NCBI RefSeq assembly: GCF_014204625.1 | Contig: NZ_JACHLU010000010.1 | Coordinates: 109,502-173,501, forward strand | From: Gillisella vitis | GTDB taxonomy: Bacteria; Pseudomonadota; Alphaproteobacteria; Rhizobiales; Rhizobiaceae | Direction: 5' to 3' | Length of the DNA: 64,000 bases | Part shown: positions 1 through 8,469 of the stretch, piece after piece | How positions within the stretch are numbered: position 1 is the first letter of the stretch | Layout of the letters: every line of letters begins with the position of its first letter | The notes under the pieces: model-generated | Databases searched by the model: none | The model's input: only the letters and a program-made list of their open reading frames with translations | Told to the model about the DNA's origin: nothing | Program-made: the position numbers and the translations under genes

Positions 1-620
1 GTATTGAAATCGCTCAATTCGATAGTCAGAGCCAACAGCTCTTCCGCGGTGTGATGCAGCACCCGCTCAGCCTCACCCCCCATATGCTCCAGCACATGCA
101 AAATCGACGCACCAAAGCCGCGCTTGACCAAAGCAGTGGCCACATCCCGCACCGTTTGCGCATCCGATGTCAGCGCCAGAATGCGCGCACCGGGCAAAAC
201 ATGACGATTGAGATGGCTAACAGGCCTGCCATGCAGCGAAATCTGCGCCACCGCCTGCAAAGGCCAGCCCAGCCGCGCCGCTGCCAGCGAAAACGCCGAG
301 GGTGACGGCAGAACCCGCATTTCGCCAGCCTCAACATAGCGCCGCAAGGTGGCACCAATGCCAAAATGCATCGGATCGCCCGTGGCCAGCACTGTCACCG
401 GAGAGCCGCGCAATTTCAAAATTTCGTCCAGCGTTGGCCGAAAACCGGCACCCCAGGTCAAAATCCGGGTGACATGAGGGATTGCTCCACGAATGCTGTT
501 TTCCAGCCGCTCACCCACCACCAGCACCTGCGCCTGTTGCAGATGCGCAAGCTGAGGCGATGTCAGGCTCTGCAAGCCGTTACCACCAATGCCGATGATG
601 GTCAGCCACGGCTCAGTCAT
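1..620 (-). CDS. cobL: Precorrin-6Y C5,15-methyltransferase (decarboxylating), CobL/CbiE N-terminal part, cut by window edge
   Basis: This frame is open from an ATG at 620 to the left edge of the window, so only about 206 N-terminal residues are visible and the C-terminal CbiT-like decarboxylating half is missing. The start reads MTEPWLTIIGIGGNG, the glycine-rich opening of tetrapyrrole methylases. ATGDPMHFGIG and PSPSAFSLAAARLGW follow, both typical of the CbiE/CobL SAM-binding fold. The enzyme would methylate C5 and C15 of precorrin-6Y and remove the acetate side chain at C12, giving the CobH substrate precorrin-8. The ATG lies inside the end of the preceding cobH-fusion gene (8-base overlap), which implies translational coupling. 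CbiE of the anaerobic pathway is homologous, but the size of the visible part and the rhizobial context favour CobL. Confidence 0.88.
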   Translation of the reverse strand, partial: MTEPWLTIIGIGGNGLQSLTSPQLAHLQQAQVLVVGERLENSIRGAIPHVTRILTWGAGFRPTLDEILKLRGSPVTVLATGDPMHFGIGATLRRYVEAGEMRVLPSPSAFSLAAARLGWPLQAVAQISLHGRPVSHLNRHVLPGARILALTSDAQTVRDVATALVKRGFGASILHVLEHMGGEAERVLHHTAEELLALTIELSDFN

Positions 621-2178
621 TGGTGCCAAGCCCTCCTGCCAGAGCGTTCACAGCCGCCGATGCCATAGCAGACCCGCCGCGACGGCCCTGCACCGATATA
701 AAAGGAACACCACGGCTGTTGGCCGCAAGCTCTGCCTTGCTTTCCGCAGCACCGACAAAGCCAACGGGAAAACCGAGAATCAGCGCGGGCTTTACAGCGC
801 CCTGATCCAGCAATTCCAGCAGACGAAACAGGGCGGTTGGCGCATTGCCAATGGCAATGACAGCGCCTTCCATCTGGCTTGCCCACAGGTCCACCTGTGC
901 CGCCGAGCGGGTGTTGCGATTCCATGCCGCAAGCGGTCTCACCCGCACATCATTGAGCAGGCAGATCACGTCGTTGCCAGCAGGCAGCAGGCGGCTGATA
1001 ATGCCATGCCGCACCATTTCAGCATCACAGAAAATTTTGGCACCCGCCGCCAACGCTTGCGCGCCAGCCTCAAACGCCCCTTCGGAAAACACAATATCAT
1101 CTGCCAGATCAACCATGCCGCAAGCATGAATCAACCGAATGGCCAAGGGCTGCATGGCAAGCGGAAAGCGGGCCAGATTGGCCTCGCGCCGGATGGTTTC
1201 AAATGATTGGCGATAAATCTCAGAGGGGTCACGGATATAATCGAGAGGCGCTGGTAACGCGCCATGCTCCTGCCCGCCCTCGGCCTCCAATATCAAGTTT
1301 TCGTGCCCGATCCCCAAAACCCAACCCTCTTCTTTCAACGCAGTGCCCAGCTGCGCATCATTCAATGTCAGCGGGCGTGCAAACAGCACACCCAACACGC
1401 CTGCGGCATCAAATCGCGCAAACTCTTCAGCAACGCGACGCACCTGCGCTGCGTCTTTAACATCCCCTTCCGTCAATGCCACCTCAAACAGCGAGGGATA
1501 GATCTCTGCCAGCACCACCGGCTGCTGGAAAGCGGTGGAAAACCCGGTTTCAAATGGCCAGACAGCGATCTTGTTCCGATCAGGATGCTGATCGAGAAAG
1601 GCAGACAGACGGGCAATGCCCAGCAGGCTCTGGCTGCCAACAGACCCGGCATAGGCCAATTGCCACACCGATTTTGCGCCTTTGGCATGATGTTCTGATT
1701 GGCGAAAAGCCAAAGGTGGAGTGGTTGGAGCGGCGGGTTTTGTCTCACTCAGGTGCTCGAGCACAAGCTTTTGCGGCCTGCCCCAAAAACGCGCGCCATC
1801 GCTGAAATAATCGCGATTCCAGCTCGCCGCAATTTCAAAACGGTTGTTGGTATTGTCCGGCCCATCCTGCACTCGCAACGCAATGGCCCGCCACAGCGCT
1901 TGCCAGTCTGCTTTGCCTGTGAGCCGCTCTGCCGTGCCTGCCGGATAGCCAAAGGCAAAGTCAAACCCGGCCAGCAGCCGCTTTCCCGCATTCAGCGCAT
2001 CCCGGACCACCTGCTCAAACCTTGCCATAAAGGCTGCACGGGTCGGAAAGTTCTCCAGCCACAGGATGGTGAACCCTGCCTCGCCCTGTTCGGCGAGGCA
2101 GGCCCAGATGGAGTTTTTACCCGTCACGGGCTTGCTGGCTCCAGACCAGTCGACAATCAGGAAGCGGTCAAACAGCAA
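613..2178 (-). CDS. cobH: Fusion protein: DUF429/RNase H-like N-terminal domain plus precorrin-8X methylmutase (CobH)
   Basis: 521 residues, more than twice the roughly 210 of ordinary CobH. The C-terminal part, from about residue 310, is CobH: RLIHACGMVDLADDI holds the catalytic His, followed by IFCDAEMVRHGI and VGFVGAAESKAEL. It moves the C11 methyl to C12 to make hydrogenobyrinate. The first 300 residues resemble RNase H-fold DUF429 proteins: FLIVDWSGA, then FDFAFGYP, then LAEIYPSLF and an Asp-containing KDAAQVRRVA, spaced as acidic elements in that fold. The role of this half is unknown. The start is TTG, directly abutting the cbiX stop; the next Met is at residue 51, past the conserved opening, so TTG is preferred. 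CobH identity is firm; the DUF429 assignment is inference. Confidence 0.85.
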   Translation of the reverse strand: MLFDRFLIVDWSGASKPVTGKNSIWACLAEQGEAGFTILWLENFPTRAAFMARFEQVVRDALNAGKRLLAGFDFAFGYPAGTAERLTGKADWQALWRAIALRVQDGPDNTNNRFEIAASWNRDYFSDGARFWGRPQKLVLEHLSETKPAAPTTPPLAFRQSEHHAKGAKSVWQLAYAGSVGSQSLLGIARLSAFLDQHPDRNKIAVWPFETGFSTAFQQPVVLAEIYPSLFEVALTEGDVKDAAQVRRVAEEFARFDAAGVLGVLFARPLTLNDAQLGTALKEEGWVLGIGHENLILEAEGGQEHGALPAPLDYIRDPSEIYRQSFETIRREANLARFPLAMQPLAIRLIHACGMVDLADDIVFSEGAFEAGAQALAAGAKIFCDAEMVRHGIISRLLPAGNDVICLLNDVRVRPLAAWNRNTRSAAQVDLWASQMEGAVIAIGNAPTALFRLLELLDQGAVKPALILGFPVGFVGAAESKAELAANSRGVPFISVQGRRGGSAMASAAVNALAGGLGTND

Positions 2179-3498
2179 TTAGGTCTTCTTCATCGATTTT
2201 GGCCCCAATGGATGATCGGCATGGGGATAAGGCGCGTGAGTATGGCTGTGTCCATGATCATGCGCATGTCCATGATGATGATCATGGTGGCCATGGCCAT
2301 GACTGTGATCATGATCATGATTGTGATTGTGATCATGCCCGCAGCCACAGTCTGGTCCATGCTCATGAGTATGCGCCTTGCCGCTGGATGGCGCATTCAT
2401 CACCGCCACCAGTTCAGCATCGGGGCTGGCATTCAAGAGATGCCCATATTTGCCGCCGAGCGTGGTGGACGCCGCATAATCAAACACGGGCTCCAATGGC
2501 CCCGGCTCCGCGTGGGAATGCAGGGGCGTGAAGGGCAATCCGTGTTGTTGACAGAACGCCTCATCCCGACAGGAGGCATCGCAATCACCCTTGCACGGAC
2601 AGTTTTCCAGTCCGCCGCCAATGCCTTCCACGTGATGGTGATGGCTTTCCTGCGGCTGGCCAATATCGGCTTCAAAGCCCAGAACCTGCTCACGATATTT
2701 GCACATCTGACAGTTCATCACGGCAGCACCTTCAAGGATTTCCTTGACGCGATCCTGAAAGGCATCCAGCACCAGCGGATGATCATTGAGGTAGCTGGCC
2801 TTGACGAATTGAATATCGGGATGGCGCGCCGCCACCTCATCGGTATAGCTATAAATGCGCTTGACCAGCACACCCGTGAACAGAAAATACGGAAACACGA
2901 TAATGCGCTTGTAGCCCAGCTTGGCCGCGTGGCTCAGGCCCGGCTCCACCAGCGGAAAGGTCACGCCGGAATAACAGGTTTCGCCCCAGCCAAACCCCAT
3001 GCCTTCCCACAGCATCCGCATCACTTTGGTGGCATTGGAGTTGGCATCCGGGTCAGACGAGCCACGGCCCACCACCATCAGCAGCGTGTCATGCTTATCC
3101 ACCACGCCCAGCGTGGCATTGGCTTCATCAACGGCGGCCTGAATCCGATCGCCAGCAGCACGGATCATTTTCAGATCAATGCCCAGTTCGCGGCCATAAT
3201 TGATCACCATGCCGGGATTTTGTGCCTGATAGGTATTGAGCACGGAGGGAATATCATTCTTGGCGTGGCCAGCTGCAAACAACATGCCCGGAACGGCCAG
3301 AACACGGGTCACACCCTGTTCACGCAAGGCATCAAGCCCTGCCGAAATCACCGGATTGCAAAACTCCAGATAGCCGTATTCCACCGGCATATCGGGATTG
3401 CGCGCCCGCAAACCTTCGGCAATGACCGCAAATTCGCGCGCCGCATTCTGGTTACGGCTGCCGTGTCCACAGACCATGATTCCGAGTTTTTCTGCCAT
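2179..3498 (-). CDS. cbiX: Sirohydrochlorin cobaltochelatase-like protein CbiX with Cys clusters and His-rich tail
   Basis: 439 residues. The N-terminal half is a CbiX/SirB-type class II chelatase: MVCGHGSRN carries the metal-binding His, followed by GMLFAAGHAKNDIP and VVGRGSSDPDAN; a second repeat contains VFPYFLFTGVL. Near residue 265 MNCQMCKYR and later CPCKGDCDASCRDEAFC provide Cys sets like those that hold an Fe-S cluster in long CbiX proteins. The last 65 residues contain about 24 His in (D/N/G)H repeats, probably a cobalt or nickel store. The ATG at 3498 has a good ribosome site (GGAGG). It is the first gene of the visible cob operon. Chelation of Co2+ or another metal to sirohydrochlorin is likely; the substrate cannot be proven from sequence. 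Confidence 0.85.
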   Translation of the reverse strand: MAEKLGIMVCGHGSRNQNAAREFAVIAEGLRARNPDMPVEYGYLEFCNPVISAGLDALREQGVTRVLAVPGMLFAAGHAKNDIPSVLNTYQAQNPGMVINYGRELGIDLKMIRAAGDRIQAAVDEANATLGVVDKHDTLLMVVGRGSSDPDANSNATKVMRMLWEGMGFGWGETCYSGVTFPLVEPGLSHAAKLGYKRIIVFPYFLFTGVLVKRIYSYTDEVAARHPDIQFVKASYLNDHPLVLDAFQDRVKEILEGAAVMNCQMCKYREQVLGFEADIGQPQESHHHHVEGIGGGLENCPCKGDCDASCRDEAFCQQHGLPFTPLHSHAEPGPLEPVFDYAASTTLGGKYGHLLNASPDAELVAVMNAPSSGKAHTHEHGPDCGCGHDHNHNHDHDHSHGHGHHDHHHGHAHDHGHSHTHAPYPHADHPLGPKSMKKT

Positions 3499-3787
3499 GA
3501 GATAAGGCCTCCATGCTTCGTTTCATTGTGCATGTACGAAGCGCCGAAGCAGCCATTTTCGGGCAGCTCCAATGGCCTTTGGGACAGCTCCGGAATTGGC
3601 CCCCTGTTTGGGTCAGCCGCACCGGACTATTTCCAGCCTGTCGAACAGGCGCCGTCGCACATATTGGCGACAGGAATAGCGAAGGCGGGCTGCCGGGTCA
3701 AACCGGAATTTGATCATGACAGCGGTTGCAGTTGCCCCTCTGTTCGGGCATGGATGCGTAACACTCCTCCCTATCGGATTCCCCCTG
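3499..3787 (-). promoter_or_regulatory. Structured leader upstream of cbiX; weak resemblance to a cobalamin riboswitch
   Basis: Read on the minus strand, this 289-base gap has several short stems: CCTGTTCGACAGG, a GCCATT/AATGGC stem, and GCTTCGT/ACGAAGC (about 3516-3542) just before the ribosome site. The stretch GGAAATAGTCCGGTGCGGC, followed by TTCCGGAGCTGTCCC, recalls the GGGAA..CGGTGC...CCGCGGCTGCCCC core of rhizobial cobalamin riboswitches. However, the invariant CCCGCAACTG and the B12 box (AGCCAGGAGACCTGCC) are not present. It may be a decayed or divergent element, or chance. The right part may also hold the promoter or 5' end of the TSUP gene on the other strand. Confidence 0.25.
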
Positions 3788-4573
3788 ATGACCGAACTTG
3801 CCCTGCATACGCTTGCATTCCTGTTTCTGGCTGCCTTCATTGCCGGATTTATCGACTCGATCGCAGGCGGTGGTGGCCTGATTACCATTCCCGCCATGCT
3901 GATTGCCGGCATTCCACCGCTTGAGTCGCTTGGAACCAACAAGCTGCAAGGCATGTTTGGCTCGGCCTCTGCCACCATCGCCTATGCCCGCAAGGGCCAT
4001 GTTAATTTGAAAAAACAACTGCCCATGGCCGCCATGGCGACCCTCGGCAGCATGATAGGCGCCGTCATCGCCACGTTTGTGCCCGGTGATGTGCTCAAAG
4101 CGATGATGCCGATTTTGCTCATCTCCATCGCGGCCTATTTTGCGCTCAAGCCCAATATTTCCGATGTTGATAGCCACCAGCGCATAACGCCCTTTGTGTT
4201 TGGTCTGACATTTGCGCCTCTCGTCGGGCTTTATGATGGTGTTTTCGGCCCCGGTGCCGGATCTTTCTATATGCTGGCCTTTGTCTCGCTGGCAGGTTTT
4301 GGCCTGTTGAAAGCCACCGCCCACACCAAATTGCTCAACTTTGGCTCCAATATTGGCGCTTTCACTGTCTTTTTGTTTAGCGGCGTGGTGTTGTGGAAAG
4401 TGGGCCTGATCATGGGCGTGGGGCAGTTTCTTGGTGCCCAGACCGGCTCGAAACTGGCAATGAAAAGCGGCGCAAAAATCATCAAGCCGCTGTTGATTAT
4501 CACCTGCGTGGGACTGGCTGGAAAATTGCTGATGGACCCGACAAATCCGGTTCGGGTGTGGATCGGCATATAA
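3788..4573 (+). CDS. TSUP-family membrane transporter (sulfite exporter TauE/SafE type)
   Basis: 261 residues from the ATG chosen here. Strongly hydrophobic, with about seven or eight membrane segments. FLAAFIAGFIDSIAGGGGL is the first conserved TSUP block and GLYDGVFGPGAGSF the second, in the order expected for the two inverted halves of TauE/SafE/YfcA proteins. Members export or import organosulfonates, sulfite or other small anions; the substrate here is unknown. The frame is open further upstream (TTG 3710, ATG 3716), but those codons would add a 24-26 residue tail not usual in the family, and no good ribosome site precedes any candidate. It is divergent from cbiX and followed by a short hairpin before lexA. 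Confidence 0.85.
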   Translation: MTELALHTLAFLFLAAFIAGFIDSIAGGGGLITIPAMLIAGIPPLESLGTNKLQGMFGSASATIAYARKGHVNLKKQLPMAAMATLGSMIGAVIATFVPGDVLKAMMPILLISIAAYFALKPNISDVDSHQRITPFVFGLTFAPLVGLYDGVFGPGAGSFYMLAFVSLAGFGLLKATAHTKLLNFGSNIGAFTVFLFSGVVLWKVGLIMGVGQFLGAQTGSKLAMKSGAKIIKPLLIITCVGLAGKLLMDPTNPVRVWIGI

Positions 4574-4601
4574 CCTGTGCAGATACATGATCCAGAAAGG
4601 T

Positions 4602-4620
4602 GGCGATAAGCGCTATCGCC
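4602..4620 (+). terminator. Short hairpin after the TSUP transporter gene
   Basis: GGCGATA pairs with TATCGCC across a short loop, 28 bases after the stop codon. A T-rich but not uniform stretch (cctgtttcg) follows, so it is a possible weak terminator separating this gene from lexA. Confidence 0.4.
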
Positions 4621-4658
4621 CCTGTTTCGTCAAAAACTCCCCAATTTAGGGGCTTGCA

Positions 4659-4673
4659 GAACACAACTGGAAC
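4659..4673 (+). promoter_or_regulatory. LexA operator (SOS box) upstream of lexA
   Basis: GAACACAACTGGAAC is a perfect match to the alphaproteobacterial LexA-binding motif GAAC-N7-GAAC, 49 bases before the lexA start. This fits autoregulation of lexA. A second, imperfect copy of the complementary form (GTTC-N7-GTTT) sits at 4685-4699, closer to the start codon. Confidence 0.88.
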
Positions 4674-4722
4674 AGATAGCTTATGTTCTGGATTTGTTTC
4701 TCAAACTCAAGGGTTTTAAACG

Positions 4723-5442
4723 ATGCTGACTCGTAAGCAACAGGAGCTTTTGCTGTTCATTCATGAACGTATGAAAGAGTCCGGTGTGCCGCCATCGTTT
4801 GATGAGATGAAGGATGCGCTGGACCTTGCCTCCAAGTCTGGCATTCATCGATTGATTACAGCCCTTGAAGAGCGCGGATTTATCCGGCGCCTGCCCAATC
4901 GGGCACGAGCACTTGAGGTCATCAAACTTCCAGAAGCGATGATGACCAGTATTCCGCCACGAAAAAGCGGATTTTCACCCTCTGTCATACAGGGCAGCCT
5001 TGGTAAAGCGCAACCAGCACCAGAAACCAGTTCAAAATCTGCCCCAGATAGCCGAAATTCGACCTCTGTTCCCGTTATGGGGCGAATTGCTGCGGGCGTG
5101 CCAATCTCCGCCATTCAAAACAACACCCATGACATCTCGGTGCCCGCTGAAATGCTCGGCAATGGAGAGCATTACGCTCTTGAGGTCAAAGGTGATTCGA
5201 TGATCGAGGCAGGCATTCTCGATGGGGACACCGTGATTATCCGCAATGTCACCACTGCCAATGCGGGCGACATTGTTGTGGCACTGGTTGATGATGAAGA
5301 GGCAACGCTGAAACGATTTCGCCGCCGTGGGGCCTCTATTGCGCTTGAGGCTGCGAATCCAGCCTATGAAACGCGCATTTTCGGGCCTGATCGCGTGAAA
5401 ATTCAGGGGAAGCTTGTGGGTCTCATTCGACGTTATCACTAG
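4723..5442 (+). CDS. lexA: SOS-response repressor and self-cleaving protease LexA
   Basis: 239 residues, the usual alphaproteobacterial length. The N-terminal winged helix-turn-helix starts [17 protein letters not shown] and includes [21 protein letters not shown] Pro/Ser-rich linker follows (residues about 85-115). The cleavage site Ala-Gly is in [11 protein letters not shown], the catalytic Ser in GDSMIEAGI and the catalytic Lys in DEEATLKRF, so it should be an active S24 peptidase that cleaves itself when stimulated by RecA filaments. It is preceded by a perfect SOS box. Its last 20 bases overlap the end of comEC on the opposite strand. In many rhizobia lexA lies next to moeA; here moeA is about 9 kb away. 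Confidence 0.97.
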   Translation: MLTRKQQELLLFIHERMKESGVPPSFDEMKDALDLASKSGIHRLITALEERGFIRRLPNRARALEVIKLPEAMMTSIPPRKSGFSPSVIQGSLGKAQPAPETSSKSAPDSRNSTSVPVMGRIAAGVPISAIQNNTHDISVPAEMLGNGEHYALEVKGDSMIEAGILDGDTVIIRNVTTANAGDIVVALVDDEEATLKRFRRRGASIALEAANPAYETRIFGPDRVKIQGKLVGLIRRYH

Positions 5443-8119
5443 CGTCGTCGGCCGCAGTCTCAGGCTCGGCGTTTTCAAGCCTTGAATCGTCGGGTGTTGC
5501 GTAGGTATTGGTGCGCCAATCATAATAGCGGTGGCGCGTCCAGGGGCGCTGCTCTCCGTGAAAGGTTGCCGCTACGTGCAAGGATCGGGATGGCAGATCG
5601 CCCAGCGTTATCTCCATCGCTCCTCTCTGGCGTAACGTGTCTCGGTCAATCAACACAGGTTGCCTGTCACCCGATTGAGGCGATGGTTTGCCGGATGATG
5701 AGGAAATTTCAGCCTTTGATTGCATTGATCTGATTGAGTTCCCGGCGTGTTGCGGGGGCATTGCGTCCGTTTCGCCCGCCGGCGTATCTGGAGATGTGCG
5801 GGCAATCGCATTTGAGGTGTCAGACACCCCTGGCTTGCACGCAGCGTAATACGTTGATTGCGTTGAAATGATCAGGTCTGCCACAACACAGGCCGCAGAA
5901 CTGAAATCGCGGTTTTGAACGAGAGTGACCGTCCAGTCGTTGCTCAGTCTGGCAATGCAGAAATCGTTTGTACGACAATAAAACACATCCCGGTTGCCGT
6001 TGGCTTTGGTGAGTGCATCTTTCATCTCGGCCAAAGCAACATCGGGTGCGACTCGATCTTTTTTGCTGTTGCTGTTTTGCGATTTGGTTGCGCGCGGTTT
6101 TGGCAATGTTTCTGCGGCAATTGCCTCGGTGATGTCGATGGCCGCGGCCCATTGATTATAGATAAAGTCGGGCGGACGTTTTTTATTGATGGCGATGGTG
6201 ACAGCATTTGCATCGGATGGCCGCAAAATACCCACCAACTGGCCATCCTCTGTCACCGCCAGATGCGGCTGGGGAGGCTCTGGTTTCAGCGCTTCAAAGC
6301 CACAGGCAAAGGCAATCATCAAGGCCCCGGCTAAGCGCAGCCGCGTTTTCAGCAGGGTCAAAACCAGCAGTCCGATGGCGGATACCGGCAGGAACCACCC
6401 CTCAAACCGCCCAAATGTAAAACCATTTCCCCAACCGGCGATATGGCTGCCGATTGCCAGAACGCCCTCCAGGCCATAGCCCATCAGCCGAAGTGGCCAT
6501 TCCTCCAGCCCAAAGGGCATGACCAGAACCCCAATCATCGCGCAGGGCATGACAACCATGGAGATAATCGGCGACGCGAGCAGATTGGCCTCCAGACCAT
6601 GCAGGCCAACCCGATGAAAATGCGCCGCTGAAAACATCGCTGTCGACAATCCGCCCAAAGCCGATGTCATCAAAATCCCGCCAATCAATTTACCCAGCGG
6701 CTTCAGTGGCCGCAAAACGGCAACAGACGGCACAATCTGCGGCAATCGCCCCCGTTGGCGCCAAAGATCAAAGCCGGCGATCAGCGCAAATGTCGCGGCA
6801 AACGACATCTGCAAACTGGGGCCCATCACCTGCGATGGCGAGATAACAACCACCAGAAGCGCCGCAATCGCGGTATTGCGCAGGCTCAGAACCGGCCGGT
6901 CAAAAAAGGCAGCCGACAGCATGATCACCATCATCAGATAGGCCCGCTGCGCCGCCACCTCGTAACCGGAGATCAGAAAATATCCTGTGGTTGTTGCAAT
7001 GGCACCGGCGGCTGCAATTTTCTTGACAGACCATGTTTCGGCAAGCCCCGGCACCAGACTGAGCAATCGTCTGATTCCAACAAAAAACAATCCGCCAGCC
7101 AGCGCCATATGCAGACCGGATATGGAAATAATATGCGCAAGACCAGAGATGCGCAAATCATCATTGGCCTTGGCGGAAAGTCCGCGTCGCTCGCCTGTGA
7201 CAATGGCGGCCCCAAAAGCCCCGGCGTCACCGGGCACCCAAAAACGGATGCGATCCGAAATCCCGTTGCGTACCCTTTGGGTGGTGTCGTTGAAATGCTG
7301 AAGCCCCTGCTCCCACAAGCTGACATTGTCGTGGGTAGAAGACTGGAGCGCCGTTGGTGGCCGATAAAAATAGCCAATTGCGCCCGTGCCACTGAAGTAA
7401 GAATTTTTGGCAAAATCATTCAAACCCGGAAGTGCCGGGCCAGAGGGTGGGCTTAAGCGCGCGCGCCCCTCCACCCGGTCGCCGGATTTAAACGGAGTAT
7501 GTTTGCCACGCGCCAGCAGCGCCACCTGTTGCGGCATCCGTTTTAGACGCGGCTCACGGGTCTCCTCCAGGGCAATCACGTATCGTTGATGGCCGCTGGC
7601 ATTGGTTTCCGTAGAGACCACCCTGCCCCGAACAAGCGTTGTGACGGGGCCATCCAGAACAATTGTATCGAGCCGGGAGGTTTCAAGATCCGCCAAAACC
7701 ATGCCCGCCATGGCCAAAGTTGCGATTCCAAGGCAGGCCGCCGTTGCAGGCTGATAAAACCGCGTCCGCCACCACAGAAATCCGCATCCAGCGCCCACCA
7801 GCACAATGGGAACGGCTGCCAGATCCTGTGGCCGACTAAACCACCAGATCGCACCCAGCCCCAGAAAAACCGGCAAAAACAGAAAAGCCCGACCATGGGT
7901 AAGCTCTTCCGCAACGCAATTGAGCAGAGCATCCCAAAGCCGCTGCCTGCGCGAAACAAGCAGTGGTGACGTCTGGTAAACACATGAGTCGGCATCATCA
8001 TCAACAGAGACATTTTCCGCAGCCCTTGGCGCAGGCAAAAGCCATGGCTCAGCCCTGGCCCGTTGCCGTGGCGGCTGCTTTTCCTTGACCTGCTGCCACT
8101 CTTGCGTGTCCGGCGTCAA
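5423..8119 (-). CDS. comEC: ComEC/Rec2-family DNA-uptake membrane channel, without a visible metallo-beta-lactamase domain
   Basis: 898 residues. After a hydrophilic leader of about 75 residues come membrane segments, a DUF4131-type soluble region (about 130-270) and the competence domain with [33 protein letters not shown] and [15 protein letters not shown]. The C-terminal 280 residues are soluble, partly low complexity (Ser/Pro/Gln-rich), with no HxHxDH motif, so the nuclease-like domain of Bacillus-type ComEC is absent or degenerate, as is usual in this class. [15 protein letters not shown] and [11 protein letters not shown] resemble the remnant ending of alphaproteobacterial ComEC proteins. 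The start is TTG; no ATG lies in the first 100 codons. It would carry single-stranded DNA across the inner membrane. Confidence 0.88.
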   Translation of the reverse strand: MTPDTQEWQQVKEKQPPRQRARAEPWLLPAPRAAENVSVDDDADSCVYQTSPLLVSRRQRLWDALLNCVAEELTHGRAFLFLPVFLGLGAIWWFSRPQDLAAVPIVLVGAGCGFLWWRTRFYQPATAACLGIATLAMAGMVLADLETSRLDTIVLDGPVTTLVRGRVVSTETNASGHQRYVIALEETREPRLKRMPQQVALLARGKHTPFKSGDRVEGRARLSPPSGPALPGLNDFAKNSYFSGTGAIGYFYRPPTALQSSTHDNVSLWEQGLQHFNDTTQRVRNGISDRIRFWVPGDAGAFGAAIVTGERRGLSAKANDDLRISGLAHIISISGLHMALAGGLFFVGIRRLLSLVPGLAETWSVKKIAAAGAIATTTGYFLISGYEVAAQRAYLMMVIMLSAAFFDRPVLSLRNTAIAALLVVVISPSQVMGPSLQMSFAATFALIAGFDLWRQRGRLPQIVPSVAVLRPLKPLGKLIGGILMTSALGGLSTAMFSAAHFHRVGLHGLEANLLASPIISMVVMPCAMIGVLVMPFGLEEWPLRLMGYGLEGVLAIGSHIAGWGNGFTFGRFEGWFLPVSAIGLLVLTLLKTRLRLAGALMIAFACGFEALKPEPPQPHLAVTEDGQLVGILRPSDANAVTIAINKKRPPDFIYNQWAAAIDITEAIAAETLPKPRATKSQNSNSKKDRVAPDVALAEMKDALTKANGNRDVFYCRTNDFCIARLSNDWTVTLVQNRDFSSAACVVADLIISTQSTYYAACKPGVSDTSNAIARTSPDTPAGETDAMPPQHAGNSIRSMQSKAEISSSSGKPSPQSGDRQPVLIDRDTLRQRGAMEITLGDLPSRSLHVAATFHGEQRPWTRHRYYDWRTNTYATPDDSRLENAEPETAADDASDNVE

Positions 8120-8469
8120 ATTGGCCGTTGTCCCGTTTTCACGCTAACCGGGTATGAGATCAGCTCTCTCCCGGTCGAGCGAAATAATTGCTTTTATGGT
8201 TTTTTCGGCTGTAGCATTTTTGCAAATACCACACTTTCGTAGGATACGTCGCACAATATCAATCAAAAGCTGTAGGAGATAGAGGGCAGATGATTGAAAA
8301 AAGGTTTTACCATATTGCATAACAGATGTGCACCAGGCGCTTATTGCGGTGCACACTTTATCGTGCAGATAGCTTGGCATTAACCTCTGGATCATATAGC
8401 TAATCCATAACGCTTAACCTGAGGCGAAGCGAAAGCCGCGCCTTCCCGCCTAATATCTGGAGGATCAGC
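8120..8469 (+). promoter_or_regulatory. Intergenic region between comEC and gltA, with a GTGCACC dyad
   Basis: This 350-base gap between the divergent comEC and gltA starts has no convincing gene. It must hold the promoters of both. The only clear structure is a 7+7 inverted repeat, GTGCACC/GGTGCAC with a 13-base centre, at 8328-8354, about 115 bases before gltA. The half-sites look like those of NtrC, but the spacing is too wide. A GGAGG ribosome site (TGGAGGATCAGC) precedes the gltA ATG. Confidence 0.4.

Noticed and set aside
1699..3924. A 741-codon open frame on the plus strand across cobH and cbiX
   Set aside because: It is antisense to two recognised proteins. Its runs of Met and Ile are the reverse of the CbiX (D/N/G)H codons, and it has no family similarity.
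8144..8395. An 83-codon minus-strand open frame between comEC and gltA
   Set aside because: No ribosome site, no family pattern, and unusual Cys/Ile-rich composition; region more likely regulatory.
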